DNA of 64,000 nucleotides from Pseudomonadota bacterium (GTDB taxonomy: Bacteria > Pseudomonadota > Gammaproteobacteria > Steroidobacterales > Steroidobacteraceae), in NCBI GenBank assembly GCA_023423935.1, contig JAFAEQ010000064.1:1-64000 (forward strand), in the 5' to 3' direction. Shown in pieces: positions 31,681-40,577 of the stretch. Under the pieces are notes generated by a model that saw only the letters and a list, made by a program, of their open reading frames with translations, did no database searches and was not told where the DNA came from. Each line of letters opens with the position of its first letter. The stretch's first letter is position 1. The position numbers were made by a program, and so were the translations under genes.

Positions 31681-32043
31681 ATGTACGCACGTCAACGCGG
31701 CGCCACGTTTCTGGGCATGCTCATCATCGTCGCGATCCTGGGTCTGGGCCTGTATGCCGGCATCAGACTCGTACCCCTGTACTTCGAGTACATGGCCATC
31801 GTGAGGGCGATGGATCAGACTGCGAAGGAGGAGGACGGCAGCTCCACCTCGCCGCAGCAACTGCGTGCTGCGCTCGATCGTCGCTGGACGATCGAGGACA
31901 TCAAGAGCATCGAACCCAAAGAGATCGAGATCAAGAAGATCGCGAATGGCTTTGCGATGCGGGCGTACTATCGGGCCGAAGCGCCGTTCATCGCGAACGT
32001 GTCGCTGGTCGTGGACTTCGACAAGACCGTCAATGTCCAGTAG
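31681..32043 (+). CDS. DUF4845 membrane protein
   Basis: The 120-residue protein has an N-terminal segment with pilin-like character (RQRGATFLGMLIIVAILGL, residues 4-22) and a small periplasmic domain with PLYFEYMAI and KKIANGFAMRAYY. This DUF4845 family sits between lepB and rnc across many gammaproteobacteria. Its function is unknown; the N-terminus could be a plain membrane anchor or a pseudopilin-like signal. The start at 31681 follows a CAGGAG-type site. Confidence 0.8.
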   Translation: MYARQRGATFLGMLIIVAILGLGLYAGIRLVPLYFEYMAIVRAMDQTAKEEDGSSTSPQQLRAALDRRWTIEDIKSIEPKEIEIKKIANGFAMRAYYRAEAPFIANVSLVVDFDKTVNVQ

Positions 32044-32100
32044 CTCATCGTTGAAGCGTTCCGTCGATCGCCGCGCACTCTCACGCGGCTGGACTCTGCC

Positions 32101-32835
32101 TTGAAAAGCGCCGCTGCATGGCTGCGCGATGCGCTTGGTTACGAATGCCGCGATCCAGCATTGCTCGAAGCCGCGCTGACGCATCGCAGCGCAGGTGGCT
32201 CGCATAACGAGCGGCTCGAGTTCCTGGGCGATGCGGTCCTCAACTGCGTCGTGGCGCGTCTGGTGTTCCGCGAGTTCGCGAGCGCCAACGAGGGCGATCT
32301 CTCGCGCTTCCGCGCCAGTCTGGTCAGTGGCGAAGCACTGGCCGTAATCGCCGCCGAAATCGATCTCGGACACCATGTGCGCCTGGGATCGGGCGAGTTG
32401 AAATCGGGCGGCTTCCGCCGCAAATCGATCCTCGCCGACGCGCTCGAAGCCTTGTTCGGTGCGATCTATCTCGATGGCGGTTTCGATGCGGCGGCCGAGG
32501 TGATCGAACGCCTCTTCATGGCACGCCTGGATCGCCTGCCCAGTGCCGCCGAACTGAAAGATCCCAAGACCCGCCTGCAGGAACTCGTGCAGGCGAAAGC
32601 CCTGCCGCTGCCGGTGTACACGGTAGAAGCGGTGAGCGGCGAGGCGCATAGTCAGACCTTCCAGGTCGTCTGTGCGGTCGAATCACTGGGCCTGAGAGCG
32701 ACAGGAATCGGTCCCAGCCGCCGACGCGCCGAGCAGGCCGCGGCCAATGAAATCCTGATGCGACTTTCGGCCCCTGCGCCGCGTTCTGCTCCAGAGCCGA
32801 ACGGGTCGGATCCTTCCAGCACTTCCGGATCATGA
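32101..32835 (+). CDS. rnc: Ribonuclease III
   Basis: RNase III cleaves double-stranded RNA in rRNA and mRNA processing. The 244-residue protein has the catalytic signature ERLEFLGDAVLN, a second acidic site in DALEALFGAIYLDGG, and a C-terminal double-strand-binding domain (about 152-225). The start is a TTG at 32101, because the open frame back to 32044 has no ATG or GTG. It overlaps era by ATGA. Confidence 0.96.
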   Translation: MKSAAAWLRDALGYECRDPALLEAALTHRSAGGSHNERLEFLGDAVLNCVVARLVFREFASANEGDLSRFRASLVSGEALAVIAAEIDLGHHVRLGSGELKSGGFRRKSILADALEALFGAIYLDGGFDAAAEVIERLFMARLDRLPSAAELKDPKTRLQELVQAKALPLPVYTVEAVSGEAHSQTFQVVCAVESLGLRATGIGPSRRRAEQAAANEILMRLSAPAPRSAPEPNGSDPSSTSGS

Positions 32836-33770
32836 ACGAGCAAGAACCTACTGACACCAGCGCTTCTGCAGAGGCAATCCCGCCGGATTTTCGCTGCGGA
32901 TTCGTCGCCATCGTCGGGCGGCCCAATGTGGGCAAGTCGACGCTGCTCAACGCGCTCCTCGAGCGCAAGGTGAGCATCGTCAGCCCCAAGCCGCAGACGA
33001 CGCGCCATCGCATCCTGGGCATTCGCAGCGACGCAGCGAGCCAGATCATTTTCGTCGACACGCCCGGCCTGCATTCGGGCAGCACACGCGCGATGAATCG
33101 GCACATGAATCGCGCCGCGTTGATGTCGCTGCACGATGCCGATGTGAATCTTTTCATGATCGAGGCCATGCGCTGGATCGACGAAGATCAACGCATTCTC
33201 GATCAGCTCGTCGAACGCGGACGGCCGATTCTGCTCGGCGTGAACAAGGTGGATCGCGTGACGCCGCGGGAGCGTCTGCTGCCGTACATCGAGGAACTCA
33301 GCCGCAGGGCTCACTTCGCCGAAGTCATTCCGTTGTCGGGACTGAAGGGCAGCAACGTACAGGTCTTGCCAGGCCTCATCGCAAAGTATCTGCCCGTGTC
33401 CCCGCCGCATTTCCCGCTCGACCAGGTGACCGACCGCAGCCCGGAATTCCAGGCGTCCGAGATCGTGCGCGAGAAGCTCACCCTGCGCTTGCATCAGGAG
33501 CTGCCGTACGGACTCACCGTGCAGATCGAACGCTTCGTTCGCGAGGACGGACGGCTGCTCGTGAACGCGGTGATCTGGGTCGAGCGCGCAGGTCAGAAAG
33601 CCATCGTGATCGGGCAGGGCGGCGAGCAGCTCAAGGAAGTCGGTCGCGCAGCGCGACTCGAGATGGTCGAGCTGTTCGGCATGCCGGTGCATCTCGAGCT
33701 GTGGGTCAAAGTGAAAGAGAACTGGTCGGACAGCGAAGCGGCGCTGCGGCAGTTGGGGTATGAGTCTTAA
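32832..33770 (+). CDS. era: GTPase Era
   Basis: Era binds 16S rRNA near its 3' end and checks 30S maturation. The 312-residue protein has GRPNVGKSTLLNALL (G1), DTPGLHSGSTRAMN (G3), GVNKVDRV (G4) and a C-terminal KH domain with VIGQGGEQLKEVGRAAR. It is coupled to rnc, which makes the 16S precursor that Era binds. Confidence 0.97.
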   Translation: MNEQEPTDTSASAEAIPPDFRCGFVAIVGRPNVGKSTLLNALLERKVSIVSPKPQTTRHRILGIRSDAASQIIFVDTPGLHSGSTRAMNRHMNRAALMSLHDADVNLFMIEAMRWIDEDQRILDQLVERGRPILLGVNKVDRVTPRERLLPYIEELSRRAHFAEVIPLSGLKGSNVQVLPGLIAKYLPVSPPHFPLDQVTDRSPEFQASEIVREKLTLRLHQELPYGLTVQIERFVREDGRLLVNAVIWVERAGQKAIVIGQGGEQLKEVGRAARLEMVELFGMPVHLELWVKVKENWSDSEAALRQLGYES

Positions 33771-33784
33771 GAACCGGTGATGGA

Positions 33785-33882
33785 AGTGATGACGGTGATG
33801 AAGGTGATGACGGCCAGAAATCTTCGTCGCGGTCTCCGACTCTGACCGCCATCACCGTCATCACCTCATCACCGTCATCACT
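33785..33882. repeat. Inverted repeat, family 2 (era-recO gap)
   Basis: The left arm (33785-33813, AGTGATGACGGTGATGA then a second GGTGATGACGG) pairs with the right arm (33855-33882) with a single unpaired base. Each arm is built from two near-tandem copies of TGATGACGG, around a 41-base loop. A half copy recurs before pdxJ, so this looks like a dispersed element. It ends 11 bases before recO. Confidence 0.75.
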
Positions 33883-33893
33883 GCATCAGCCCC

Positions 33894-34616
33894 ATGTCCC
33901 GCCGCGTCCAGTTGCAACCCGCCTATGTGCTGCATCATCGGCCGTATCGCGATACCAGCCGCATCCTGGAGCTCTTCACGCGCGATCATGGGCGGGTCAC
34001 GGTGTTTGCGCGCGGCGCGCGAGGCAGCAGCGGTAAAAGCGCGGCGCTGACCTCGATTCTGCAGCCCTTCAATCGATTGCTCGTGTCATGGACCGCCGGC
34101 GCCGAGGCTGGCACGGTGAATGGAGCCGAGTTCGACGGTGCCTACTCGATCCTGCCCCCGGATCGATTGGTCAGCGCCTGCTACTTGAACGAGCTTCTGA
34201 TGAGTCTGTTCGCGCGGCACGACACTCACACGGATGTGTTCGAGCTTTATGGCGAGACGCTCGGGCTGCTGAAATCCACGGCCGAGCCTCTGCCGCTGCT
34301 GCGTGTGTTCGAGAAGCGTCTGCTCGAAGCGCTGGGATACGGTTTGTCGTTGAGTCATGACGCTGCCGGAGCGCCGCTCGAGCCGGATTGCGCGTATCAC
34401 TATCGACTCGAGCAGGGTGCCGTGCGCGCTCACGATGTCGCCGAAGGTCCGCTGATCTTTGCGGGAAGCTCGTTGCTTGCCCTGCATCGTGAGGATTTGC
34501 AGCACCCGGGAAGCTGCGCCGAGGCCAGGCGTCTGTTGCGGGCTGCGCTGGATCGTGTGCTGGAAGGGCGTGAGCTGAAAAGCCGTCAGGTGATGCTCGC
34601 GCTCAGACGGAAATAA
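33894..34616 (+). CDS. recO: DNA repair protein RecO
   Basis: RecO loads RecA onto SSB-coated DNA together with RecR. The 240-residue protein has an N-terminal OB fold (VLHHRPYRDTSRILELFTRDHGRVTVFARGAR is conserved in the first 40 residues; only part is quoted as key: YRDTSRILELF) and a helical C-terminal domain. era-recO-pdxJ-acpS is conserved. Both flanks carry the family 2 intergenic repeat. Confidence 0.95.
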   Translation: MSRRVQLQPAYVLHHRPYRDTSRILELFTRDHGRVTVFARGARGSSGKSAALTSILQPFNRLLVSWTAGAEAGTVNGAEFDGAYSILPPDRLVSACYLNELLMSLFARHDTHTDVFELYGETLGLLKSTAEPLPLLRVFEKRLLEALGYGLSLSHDAAGAPLEPDCAYHYRLEQGAVRAHDVAEGPLIFAGSSLLALHREDLQHPGSCAEARRLLRAALDRVLEGRELKSRQVMLALRRK

Positions 34617-34694
34617 GCGGTATCGACGGCGCGTCGAGCCGTGTTCCTGATCGCGCAATCGTATTACTCTTCGCAGCTATCACCGATCTCACTT

Positions 34695-34710
34695 TCATCA
34701 CCGTCATCAC
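34695..34710. repeat. Half copy of repeat family 2 before pdxJ
   Basis: TCATCACCGTCATCAC matches the right-arm unit of the inverted repeat at 33785-33882. It lies 9 bases upstream of the pdxJ start, so it takes the place of a normal ribosome-binding region. Confidence 0.6.
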
Positions 34711-34719
34711 GTCATTGCC

Positions 34720-35448
34720 ATGTCCATCCATCTCGGCGTCAACGTCGATCATGTAGCGACCTTGCGTCAGGCGCGCGGTACCGTCTATCCGGACCCGTTG
34801 CTGGCCGCGTTGCTGTCCGAGCAGTCGGGCGCAGATAGCATCACCCTGCATCTGCGTGAGGACCGTCGGCATATCCAGGATCGCGATGTACGTCTGTGCC
34901 AGCAGGCCCTGCAGACGCGAGTGAATCTCGAGATGGCGGCGACGGAAGAAATGGTCGCGATCGCGCGTGAAGTGCGGCCCGCGGATTGCTGTCTGGTGCC
35001 CGAACGCCGTGCCGAGATCACGACCGAAGGTGGGCTCGATGTGGTCGGTCAGGAGGCGCAGCTGAATGAGATGACGGCGCGTCTGAAGCAGTCGGGTATC
35101 CGCGTGTCGCTCTTCATCGATCCCGATCATGCGCAGCTCGACGCAGCAGTCCGCGTAGGCGCGCCGGTCGTGGAGTTGCATACGGGTGCTTATGCTGAAG
35201 CAGTCGGCGATGCGCAGGCGCGTGAGTTGAAGCGGGTGCAGGAAGCAGCTCGCTATGCCGCGCGTCTCGGGCTCACGGTTCATGCGGGTCACGGACTGAA
35301 CTATCACAACGTCGAACCGATCGCGGCGATTCCGGAGATCGTGGAGCTCAACATCGGCCACGCCATCGTCGCGCGCGCCGTGATCGACGGCATTCGTGTG
35401 GCGGTCTCCGAGATGAAGCGGCTGATGCTGGAGGCGCGCGCACGATGA
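34720..35448 (+). CDS. pdxJ: Pyridoxine 5'-phosphate synthase
   Basis: PdxJ condenses 3-amino-2-oxopropyl phosphate with deoxyxylulose phosphate to form pyridoxine 5'-phosphate. The 242-residue TIM-barrel protein starts with [16 protein letters not shown] and shows [13 protein letters not shown] and [12 protein letters not shown]. It overlaps acpS by ATGA. Confidence 0.97.
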   Translation: MSIHLGVNVDHVATLRQARGTVYPDPLLAALLSEQSGADSITLHLREDRRHIQDRDVRLCQQALQTRVNLEMAATEEMVAIAREVRPADCCLVPERRAEITTEGGLDVVGQEAQLNEMTARLKQSGIRVSLFIDPDHAQLDAAVRVGAPVVELHTGAYAEAVGDAQARELKRVQEAARYAARLGLTVHAGHGLNYHNVEPIAAIPEIVELNIGHAIVARAVIDGIRVAVSEMKRLMLEARAR

Positions 35449-35825
35449 TCTACGGCATCGGGACCGATGTCGTGCAGCTCGAGCGCATTCAAAAGATTCA
35501 TGCGCGGCATGGCGAGCGTTTCGTCGAGCATCTGCTGATGCCGCAGGAAGCTGAATCGTTTCGCGAACAGACGCGGCCTGCACGCTTTCTCGCGATGCGT
35601 TTCGCGGCGAAGGAGGCCATCGTCAAGGCGATGGGCACGGGCTTCGCACAAGGCATGTGGATTCGCGATTGCGGTATCGCTGCCAACGATCTCGGCAAGC
35701 CCGAGATCATCTGGTCCGAACGCGGGCTCGAGCGCTGCAGGCAGCTCGGCATCGGCGAGGGTCATGTCACGCTGACGGACGAAGCAGGGCTCGTCGTCGC
35801 AGTCGCCATTCTCATGCGCAAATAG
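35445..35825 (+). CDS. acpS: Holo-[acyl-carrier-protein] synthase
   Basis: AcpS transfers phosphopantetheine from CoA to apo-ACP. The 126-residue protein has the two family motifs: [11 protein letters not shown] at the start with the metal Asp, and [15 protein letters not shown] near residue 50. It is coupled to pdxJ as in many proteobacteria. Confidence 0.97.
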   Translation: MIYGIGTDVVQLERIQKIHARHGERFVEHLLMPQEAESFREQTRPARFLAMRFAAKEAIVKAMGTGFAQGMWIRDCGIAANDLGKPEIIWSERGLERCRQLGIGEGHVTLTDEAGLVVAVAILMRK

Positions 35826-35841
35826 GATTCAACAGGCTCTC

Positions 35842-36621
35842 ATGGCCATTTTCGCTTTCGATATCGAAACCATCCCCGACGTGGAGCTCGGACGCCGCAT
35901 TTACGATCTGCACGGCCTGAGCGACAAGGAAGTCGGCTATGTCATGCAAGCCAAGCGTCGCGAGGCGACGGGCAGCGACTTTCTGTCCTACGAGCAGCAT
36001 CGTGTCATCGCGATCTCGGTGGCACTGCGCGCCGGCGACACCTTCAAGGTCTGGTCGCTCGGCGAGCCGGATGCACCCGAGGCGGAGATCATTCAGCGCT
36101 TCTTCGACGGCATCGAAAAATACACGCCCGATCTCGTCTCATGGAACGGCGGCGGCTTCGATCTGCCGGTGCTGCATTACCGTGCGATGCGTCACGGCAT
36201 CCAGGCGCCGCGGTATTGGGAAACCGGCAACGAGGATCAGTCCTTCCGGTTCAACAATTATCTGAACCGCTATCACATGCGGCACATGGATCTGATGGAC
36301 GTTCTGTCGAGCTATCAATCGCGTGCGCGTGTGAGTCTGCAGGCGGCGGCGATGCTGCTGGGCTTGCCGGGCAAGCTGGGCATGAGCGGCGACAAGGTGT
36401 GGGATGCGTATCTGGCGGGCGAGGTGAATCTCATCCGCGACTATTGCGAGACGGATGTGCTGAACACGTTTCTCATCTATCTGCGCTTCGAGCTCATGCG
36501 CGGAGTGTTGTCGCGCGAGGAACTCGTCCGCGAGTGCGACCGCGTACGGTTTGCGCTGCGTGCATACGGGAAACCTCACTTCGATGAGTTCCTCGCAGCC
36601 TGGCAGGAGATTCAGGTTTGA
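35842..36621 (+). CDS. Predicted 3'-5' exonuclease, PolB-like (DNA_pol_B_exo2)
   Basis: The 259-residue protein has the DEDD exonuclease motifs of the PolB-like family: FDIETIPD near the N-terminus (Exo I, Asp/Glu), SWNGGGFDLPVLHYRA (Exo II) and YCETDVLNTFLIYLR (Exo III). The role in DNA repair or RNA processing is not known. It overlaps rlmD by TTGA, so the two are coupled. Confidence 0.88.
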   Translation: MAIFAFDIETIPDVELGRRIYDLHGLSDKEVGYVMQAKRREATGSDFLSYEQHRVIAISVALRAGDTFKVWSLGEPDAPEAEIIQRFFDGIEKYTPDLVSWNGGGFDLPVLHYRAMRHGIQAPRYWETGNEDQSFRFNNYLNRYHMRHMDLMDVLSSYQSRARVSLQAAAMLLGLPGKLGMSGDKVWDAYLAGEVNLIRDYCETDVLNTFLIYLRFELMRGVLSREELVRECDRVRFALRAYGKPHFDEFLAAWQEIQV

Positions 36622-37949
36622 ACGCGCGCATGCGGGGGCGGCCCCAACTCGAACCCCAGGTATCGACGATCGAGGATCTGTCGCACGAAGGACGCGGCGT
36701 CACCCACTACGCAGGCAAGGTCGTATTCGTCGAGGATGCGCTGCCGGGCGAGCAGGTCGAATGGCAGCAGACCAAGCGCGGTCCGAACTTCGACGAGGCA
36801 CGGCTGACCCGGATCATCCAGACATCGCCGGATCGTGCCGAACCCAGGTGCATTCACTACGGGATCTGCGGGGGCTGTGCGCTTCAGCATCTCGCCCCGG
36901 AAAAGCAGCTCGAATTCAAGCAGCAGCAGCTGCTCGAATCCTTTACGCGTATCGGCAAGGTCACGCCGGGTGCGGTGCTCGAGCCGCTGCACGGGAATGC
37001 GTGGAACTATCGTCGTCGTGCACGACTCGGCGCGCGATGGGTCCCGAAAAAGGAGCGGGTGATCGTCGGTTTCAAGGAGCGGGCGACCAGCTACATCGCG
37101 GATCTCGCGCGGTGCGAGATTCTTCGCGAGCCCATCGCAGGTATGGTCCCGGAGCTGTCCGCGTTGCTCACAGGCATGAGCATCCGCAATCGCATTCCTC
37201 AGATCGAAGTGTCGGTGGCCGATGAAGCGGTTGCACTCGTCATTCGTGTGCTCGAGCCGCTGAACGAAAATGATCTCGCTTTGATGCGCGCCTTCGAGGA
37301 GCGGCATGGCGTGCAGATCTATCTCCAGCCGGGTGGCTACGACACTGTCGCGCCTCTGAGCGGAGAAGCCCGTCCGCTCACATATCGGCTGCCGAACTTC
37401 GACGTCAGGCTGCAGTTCCTGCCGACCGATTTCATTCAGGTGAACGGCGAGCTGAACGAACGAATGATCGATCGGGTCATTGAGCTCATGCAGCCGGCGG
37501 ATAACGAGGATGTGCTCGATCTGTTCTGCGGGCTGGGTAATTTCTCATTGCCGCTCGCGCGACGCGCCCGAAGCGTGGTCGGTGTGGAAGGAGAGTCGGG
37601 TCTGGTGGCCCGCGCCCGTCAGAACGCGCAGCGCAATGGGCTTACGAACGCGCAGTTCTTCACGTCCAACCTTGCGATGCCCAATCTGGCTTCGGATCAG
37701 TGGGCGAAGCGCCGCTATCACAAGGTGCTGCTGGATCCGGCGCGTGCCGGTGCGCAGGAAGCGTTGTCGGTGGTGGCCGCGACCGGTGCCGAGCGCGTCG
37801 TGTATGTCTCGTGTCATCCCGGCACGCTGGCGCGGGATGCAGGCATTCTGGTTCATGAGCATGGCTTCACGTTGCAGGCGGCAGGCGTCATGGACATGTT
37901 CCCGCACACTGCGCATGTCGAGTCGGTCGCCGTGTTCGAGAAGCGTTGA
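36618..37949 (+). CDS. rlmD: 23S rRNA (uracil(1939)-C5)-methyltransferase RlmD
   Basis: RlmD (RumA) methylates U1939 of 23S rRNA. The 443-residue protein has an N-terminal TRAM domain (about 15-75), a 4Fe-4S ligand set in RCIHYGICGGCALQHL plus a later Cys, the SAM site DLFCGLGNFSLPLA, and the catalytic Cys in VYVSCHPGTLARD. The TTG at 36618 has AGGAG eight bases upstream; the ATG at 36630 lacks one. Confidence 0.95.
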   Translation: MNARMRGRPQLEPQVSTIEDLSHEGRGVTHYAGKVVFVEDALPGEQVEWQQTKRGPNFDEARLTRIIQTSPDRAEPRCIHYGICGGCALQHLAPEKQLEFKQQQLLESFTRIGKVTPGAVLEPLHGNAWNYRRRARLGARWVPKKERVIVGFKERATSYIADLARCEILREPIAGMVPELSALLTGMSIRNRIPQIEVSVADEAVALVIRVLEPLNENDLALMRAFEERHGVQIYLQPGGYDTVAPLSGEARPLTYRLPNFDVRLQFLPTDFIQVNGELNERMIDRVIELMQPADNEDVLDLFCGLGNFSLPLARRARSVVGVEGESGLVARARQNAQRNGLTNAQFFTSNLAMPNLASDQWAKRRYHKVLLDPARAGAQEALSVVAATGAERVVYVSCHPGTLARDAGILVHEHGFTLQAAGVMDMFPHTAHVESVAVFEKR

Positions 37950-37952
37950 CGC

Positions 37953-38423
37953 ATGGCCCTCGAGATCGAACGAAAGTTTCTCGTGCGCTCCGACGCATGG
38001 CGAGGCGAGGTCGTCACGCGCGAACTGCTGCGGCAGGGGTATCTGAACTCCGGCGCGCAGTGTTCCATTCGGGCTCGCATCGCGGGTGAGCACGCCTGGC
38101 TCAATCTGAAAGCTCGCAAGTCCGGCATGACGCGGCTCGAGTTCGAGTATCCGATTCCGGTCGCCGATGCGAATCAGATTCTCGATGAGCTGGCACAAGG
38201 ACCCATTCTCGAAAAGTACCGGCACAAAATTCCCGCCGGTGAGTTGGTATGGGAAGTCGATGAGTTTCTGGGCGCAAACGCTGGTCTGATTGTGGCCGAG
38301 ATCGAGCTGCCGAGCGAAGACACTGAATTCGAGCGTCCCGCCTGGCTGGGCGAGGAAGTCACCGAAGACGAGCGGTACTACAACTTCAATCTGGCGCGAC
38401 ATCCCTACACACAATGGAAGTGA
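37953..38423 (+). CDS. CYTH-domain protein (triphosphatase-like)
   Basis: The 156-residue protein is a single CYTH domain. The hallmark ExExK appears as EIERKF at residues 4-9, and the alternating acidic and basic strands follow (RARIAGEHAWLNLKARK, LEFEYPIP, WEVDEFLG, AEIELPSE). Family members hydrolyse inorganic triphosphate or make cAMP; stand-alone short bacterial ones are usually triphosphatases. It follows rlmD by 3 bases. Confidence 0.88.
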   Translation: MALEIERKFLVRSDAWRGEVVTRELLRQGYLNSGAQCSIRARIAGEHAWLNLKARKSGMTRLEFEYPIPVADANQILDELAQGPILEKYRHKIPAGELVWEVDEFLGANAGLIVAEIELPSEDTEFERPAWLGEEVTEDERYYNFNLARHPYTQWK

Positions 38424-38528
38424 CGAGGTCGGAATGCGAAGCGGCAGCACTACTAACAACGCGCATCCTCTCTATCCCACGCATGCCGCCCGTCCCACGC
38501 ACTACACGCTAACCTCGGGAGATCCTCC

Positions 38529-39572
38529 ATGACCCTCGGCCCCTTGATGATCGATGTCGGCGGCACGGAGCTGACGGTCGAGGACAGAGACTTGCTGGCG
38601 CACCCGCTGGTCGGCGGCTGCATCCTGTTCACGCGCAACTTTGCCTCTATCGAACAGCTCGAGCGGCTGATCGCCGATATTCGTGCCGTCCGCACACCAT
38701 CGCTGCTGATTGCGGTCGATCACGAGGGCGGGCGGGTCCAGCGTTTTCGCAAGGACTTCACGGTTCTGCCGCCCATGCGGACCATCGGGCGCGAATACGA
38801 CATTGATGCAGACGTCGGGCGGCGTCTCGCCCGTCAGTGCGGCTGGTTGCTGGCGGCGGAGCTCCTGGCCGTGGGCATCGATATGAGCTTTGCGCCCTGC
38901 GTGGACCTGGACTATGGCGTGAGCTCCGTTATTGGCGATCGGGCATTTCATCGCAATCCCCGGATCGTGGCCGAGCTCGCAGTGGCCTTTATGAATGGCA
39001 TGAAGCAGGCCGGCATGACCGCCACGGCCAAGCATTTCCCGGGTCACGGTGCGGTAGTTCCTGATTCTCACGTCGCGATGCCTATAGATCGGCGAGCCTT
39101 GGCAGATATGGAAGATGACATTTATCCGTATCAGCGTTTGATCGATAACGGGCTGGCCTCCGTGATGGCGGCCCATGTCGTGTTTGCCGAAGTCGATGCG
39201 CTGCCGGCCGGCTTTTCGCGCGTCTGGCTGCAGGATGAGTTGCGGGGTCGCCTGGGCTTCAGCGGGGCGATCTTCTCTGATGACCTCTCAATGGCAGGTG
39301 CGGGGGTTGTCGGTGACATGCCGGAACGCGTCCGTGCGGCGTTGCGGGCTGGGTGCGACATCGTGCCCATCTGTAACAATCGCCAAGGTGTGCTCCAGGT
39401 CATCGATTCCTTGCACGGAACTGGTGATCCTCTGAGTCATGTACGCCTCGCGCGGTTGCGCGGCAGGATGACGGTCGATCGGCTCGCGTTGCGCGGTGCG
39501 GCGGAATGGCAGACCTGCGAACAGGCAATCAAAGGCACTCTGGAAAGACCTGACCTGCGGCTCGACGCCTGA
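38529..39572 (+). CDS. nagZ: Beta-N-acetylhexosaminidase NagZ
   Basis: NagZ removes GlcNAc from muropeptides in cell-wall recycling and thus affects AmpR-type signalling where that exists. The 347-residue glycoside hydrolase family 3 protein shows VDHEGGRVQRF, AKHFPGHGAVVPDSH (with the catalytic-dyad His and Asp) and the nucleophile in FSDDLSMAG. GGGAGA precedes the ATG. Bases 38424-38528 hold no gene. Confidence 0.96.
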   Translation: MTLGPLMIDVGGTELTVEDRDLLAHPLVGGCILFTRNFASIEQLERLIADIRAVRTPSLLIAVDHEGGRVQRFRKDFTVLPPMRTIGREYDIDADVGRRLARQCGWLLAAELLAVGIDMSFAPCVDLDYGVSSVIGDRAFHRNPRIVAELAVAFMNGMKQAGMTATAKHFPGHGAVVPDSHVAMPIDRRALADMEDDIYPYQRLIDNGLASVMAAHVVFAEVDALPAGFSRVWLQDELRGRLGFSGAIFSDDLSMAGAGVVGDMPERVRAALRAGCDIVPICNNRQGVLQVIDSLHGTGDPLSHVRLARLRGRMTVDRLALRGAAEWQTCEQAIKGTLERPDLRLDA

Positions 39573-39618
39573 CGGTCACGGAACATCCGGGATCAGGCAT
39601 CGGACGGGTCATTGACCA

Positions 39619-40563
39619 ATGAGCAGCGTAGATCCGAATCTGTTGAAGACGATGGTGGAGAGCACTCCAGAGGGAGTGGCTATCTGCGAAGCAACGTCCG
39701 GCAACTGGAATGTGACGTACGTCAACTCGGCGCTCGAGCAGCTCACGGGCTATCAGGCCGAGGCGATGATCGGTCGCAACCTGCGCTTCCTGCAGGCGGA
39801 CGATCACGATCAGGAAGGTCTCGCGAAAATTCGCGAAGCCCTCAAGGACGGGAAACCCTGCCGCACCATCGTCCGCAACTATCGCAGCGACGGCACGCAG
39901 TTCTTCAACGAGATCATGCTGGCCCCGCTCAAGAACGCCGACGGCAAGATCACGCACTTCGCGAGCTTCCATCGCGAAAGCGGCACCACTCCCATCGAGC
40001 TGCGCAGCGAAAGCCGCGATCCGCACATGAGCACGCAGACCATGCTGGCTTATCTGCGCGACGACAAACTCACCGGCTTGCTGCGGCGGCCGTACTTCGA
40101 AGAACTGATCAAGCGGGATTGGGGCCTCGCGCAGCGCGAGTCGCGCCGCCTGAGCTTTCTCGTTTTCGATCTCGACCATTATCTGCAATACCGCGATGTG
40201 TTCGGCCGCCAGGGCTCGGATCAATCGTTCCGACGTATCGCGCGAGTGATCGGCGGCTGTTTCCGCCGGGCCAGCGATCTGTGCGGACGATTCGATGAAG
40301 ATCAGATCGCCGCGCTCACGACGGGACTCGATCTGTCACAGGCCTCGAAGCTCGCCGAGGCCGTGCTGGGCCGCGTGCGCGACCTGGCGATTCATCATCC
40401 GCGTTCGAACGTCTCGCGCTATGTGACGGCGAGTGCAGGCGTGGTGTCGCTGGTCCCGTCGCACGATGCGCCGCCTTCGAGAATCTACGAAGCCGCGCTG
40501 AAAGCACTGCAGGACGCCAAGGAGCTCGGCCGCAATCGTGTGGTCAGTCGCGACGTGGACTGA
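39619..40563 (+). CDS. LOV-like PAS plus degenerate GGDEF protein
   Basis: The 314-residue soluble protein has an N-terminal PAS domain of LOV type (about 12-120): LEQLTGYQAEAMIGRNLRFL, then RNYRSDG and FFNEIM. In LOV photoreceptors the motif is GRNCRFLQ; here Leu55 replaces the adduct-forming Cys, and His118 stands at the terminal Gln position. The flavin-contact residues Arg56, Gln59, Asn87 and Asn97 remain. A GGDEF domain follows (about 148-314, starting LTGLLRRPYF, metal Asp in FDLDHY). Its signature is RFDEDQI (224-230) instead of RYGGDEF, so cyclase activity is unlikely. The inhibitory-site motif RASD (217-220) is kept five residues before, so it may bind c-di-GMP as a receptor. Confidence 0.85.
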   Translation: MSSVDPNLLKTMVESTPEGVAICEATSGNWNVTYVNSALEQLTGYQAEAMIGRNLRFLQADDHDQEGLAKIREALKDGKPCRTIVRNYRSDGTQFFNEIMLAPLKNADGKITHFASFHRESGTTPIELRSESRDPHMSTQTMLAYLRDDKLTGLLRRPYFEELIKRDWGLAQRESRRLSFLVFDLDHYLQYRDVFGRQGSDQSFRRIARVIGGCFRRASDLCGRFDEDQIAALTTGLDLSQASKLAEAVLGRVRDLAIHHPRSNVSRYVTASAGVVSLVPSHDAPPSRIYEAALKALQDAKELGRNRVVSRDVD

Positions 40564-40577
40564 GAGTCATTCAAGAC

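Noticed and set aside
33785..33882. Repeated TGATGACGG units considered as a CRISPR array
   Set aside because: The units are short, near-tandem and arranged as one inverted pair with no unique spacers of constant length.
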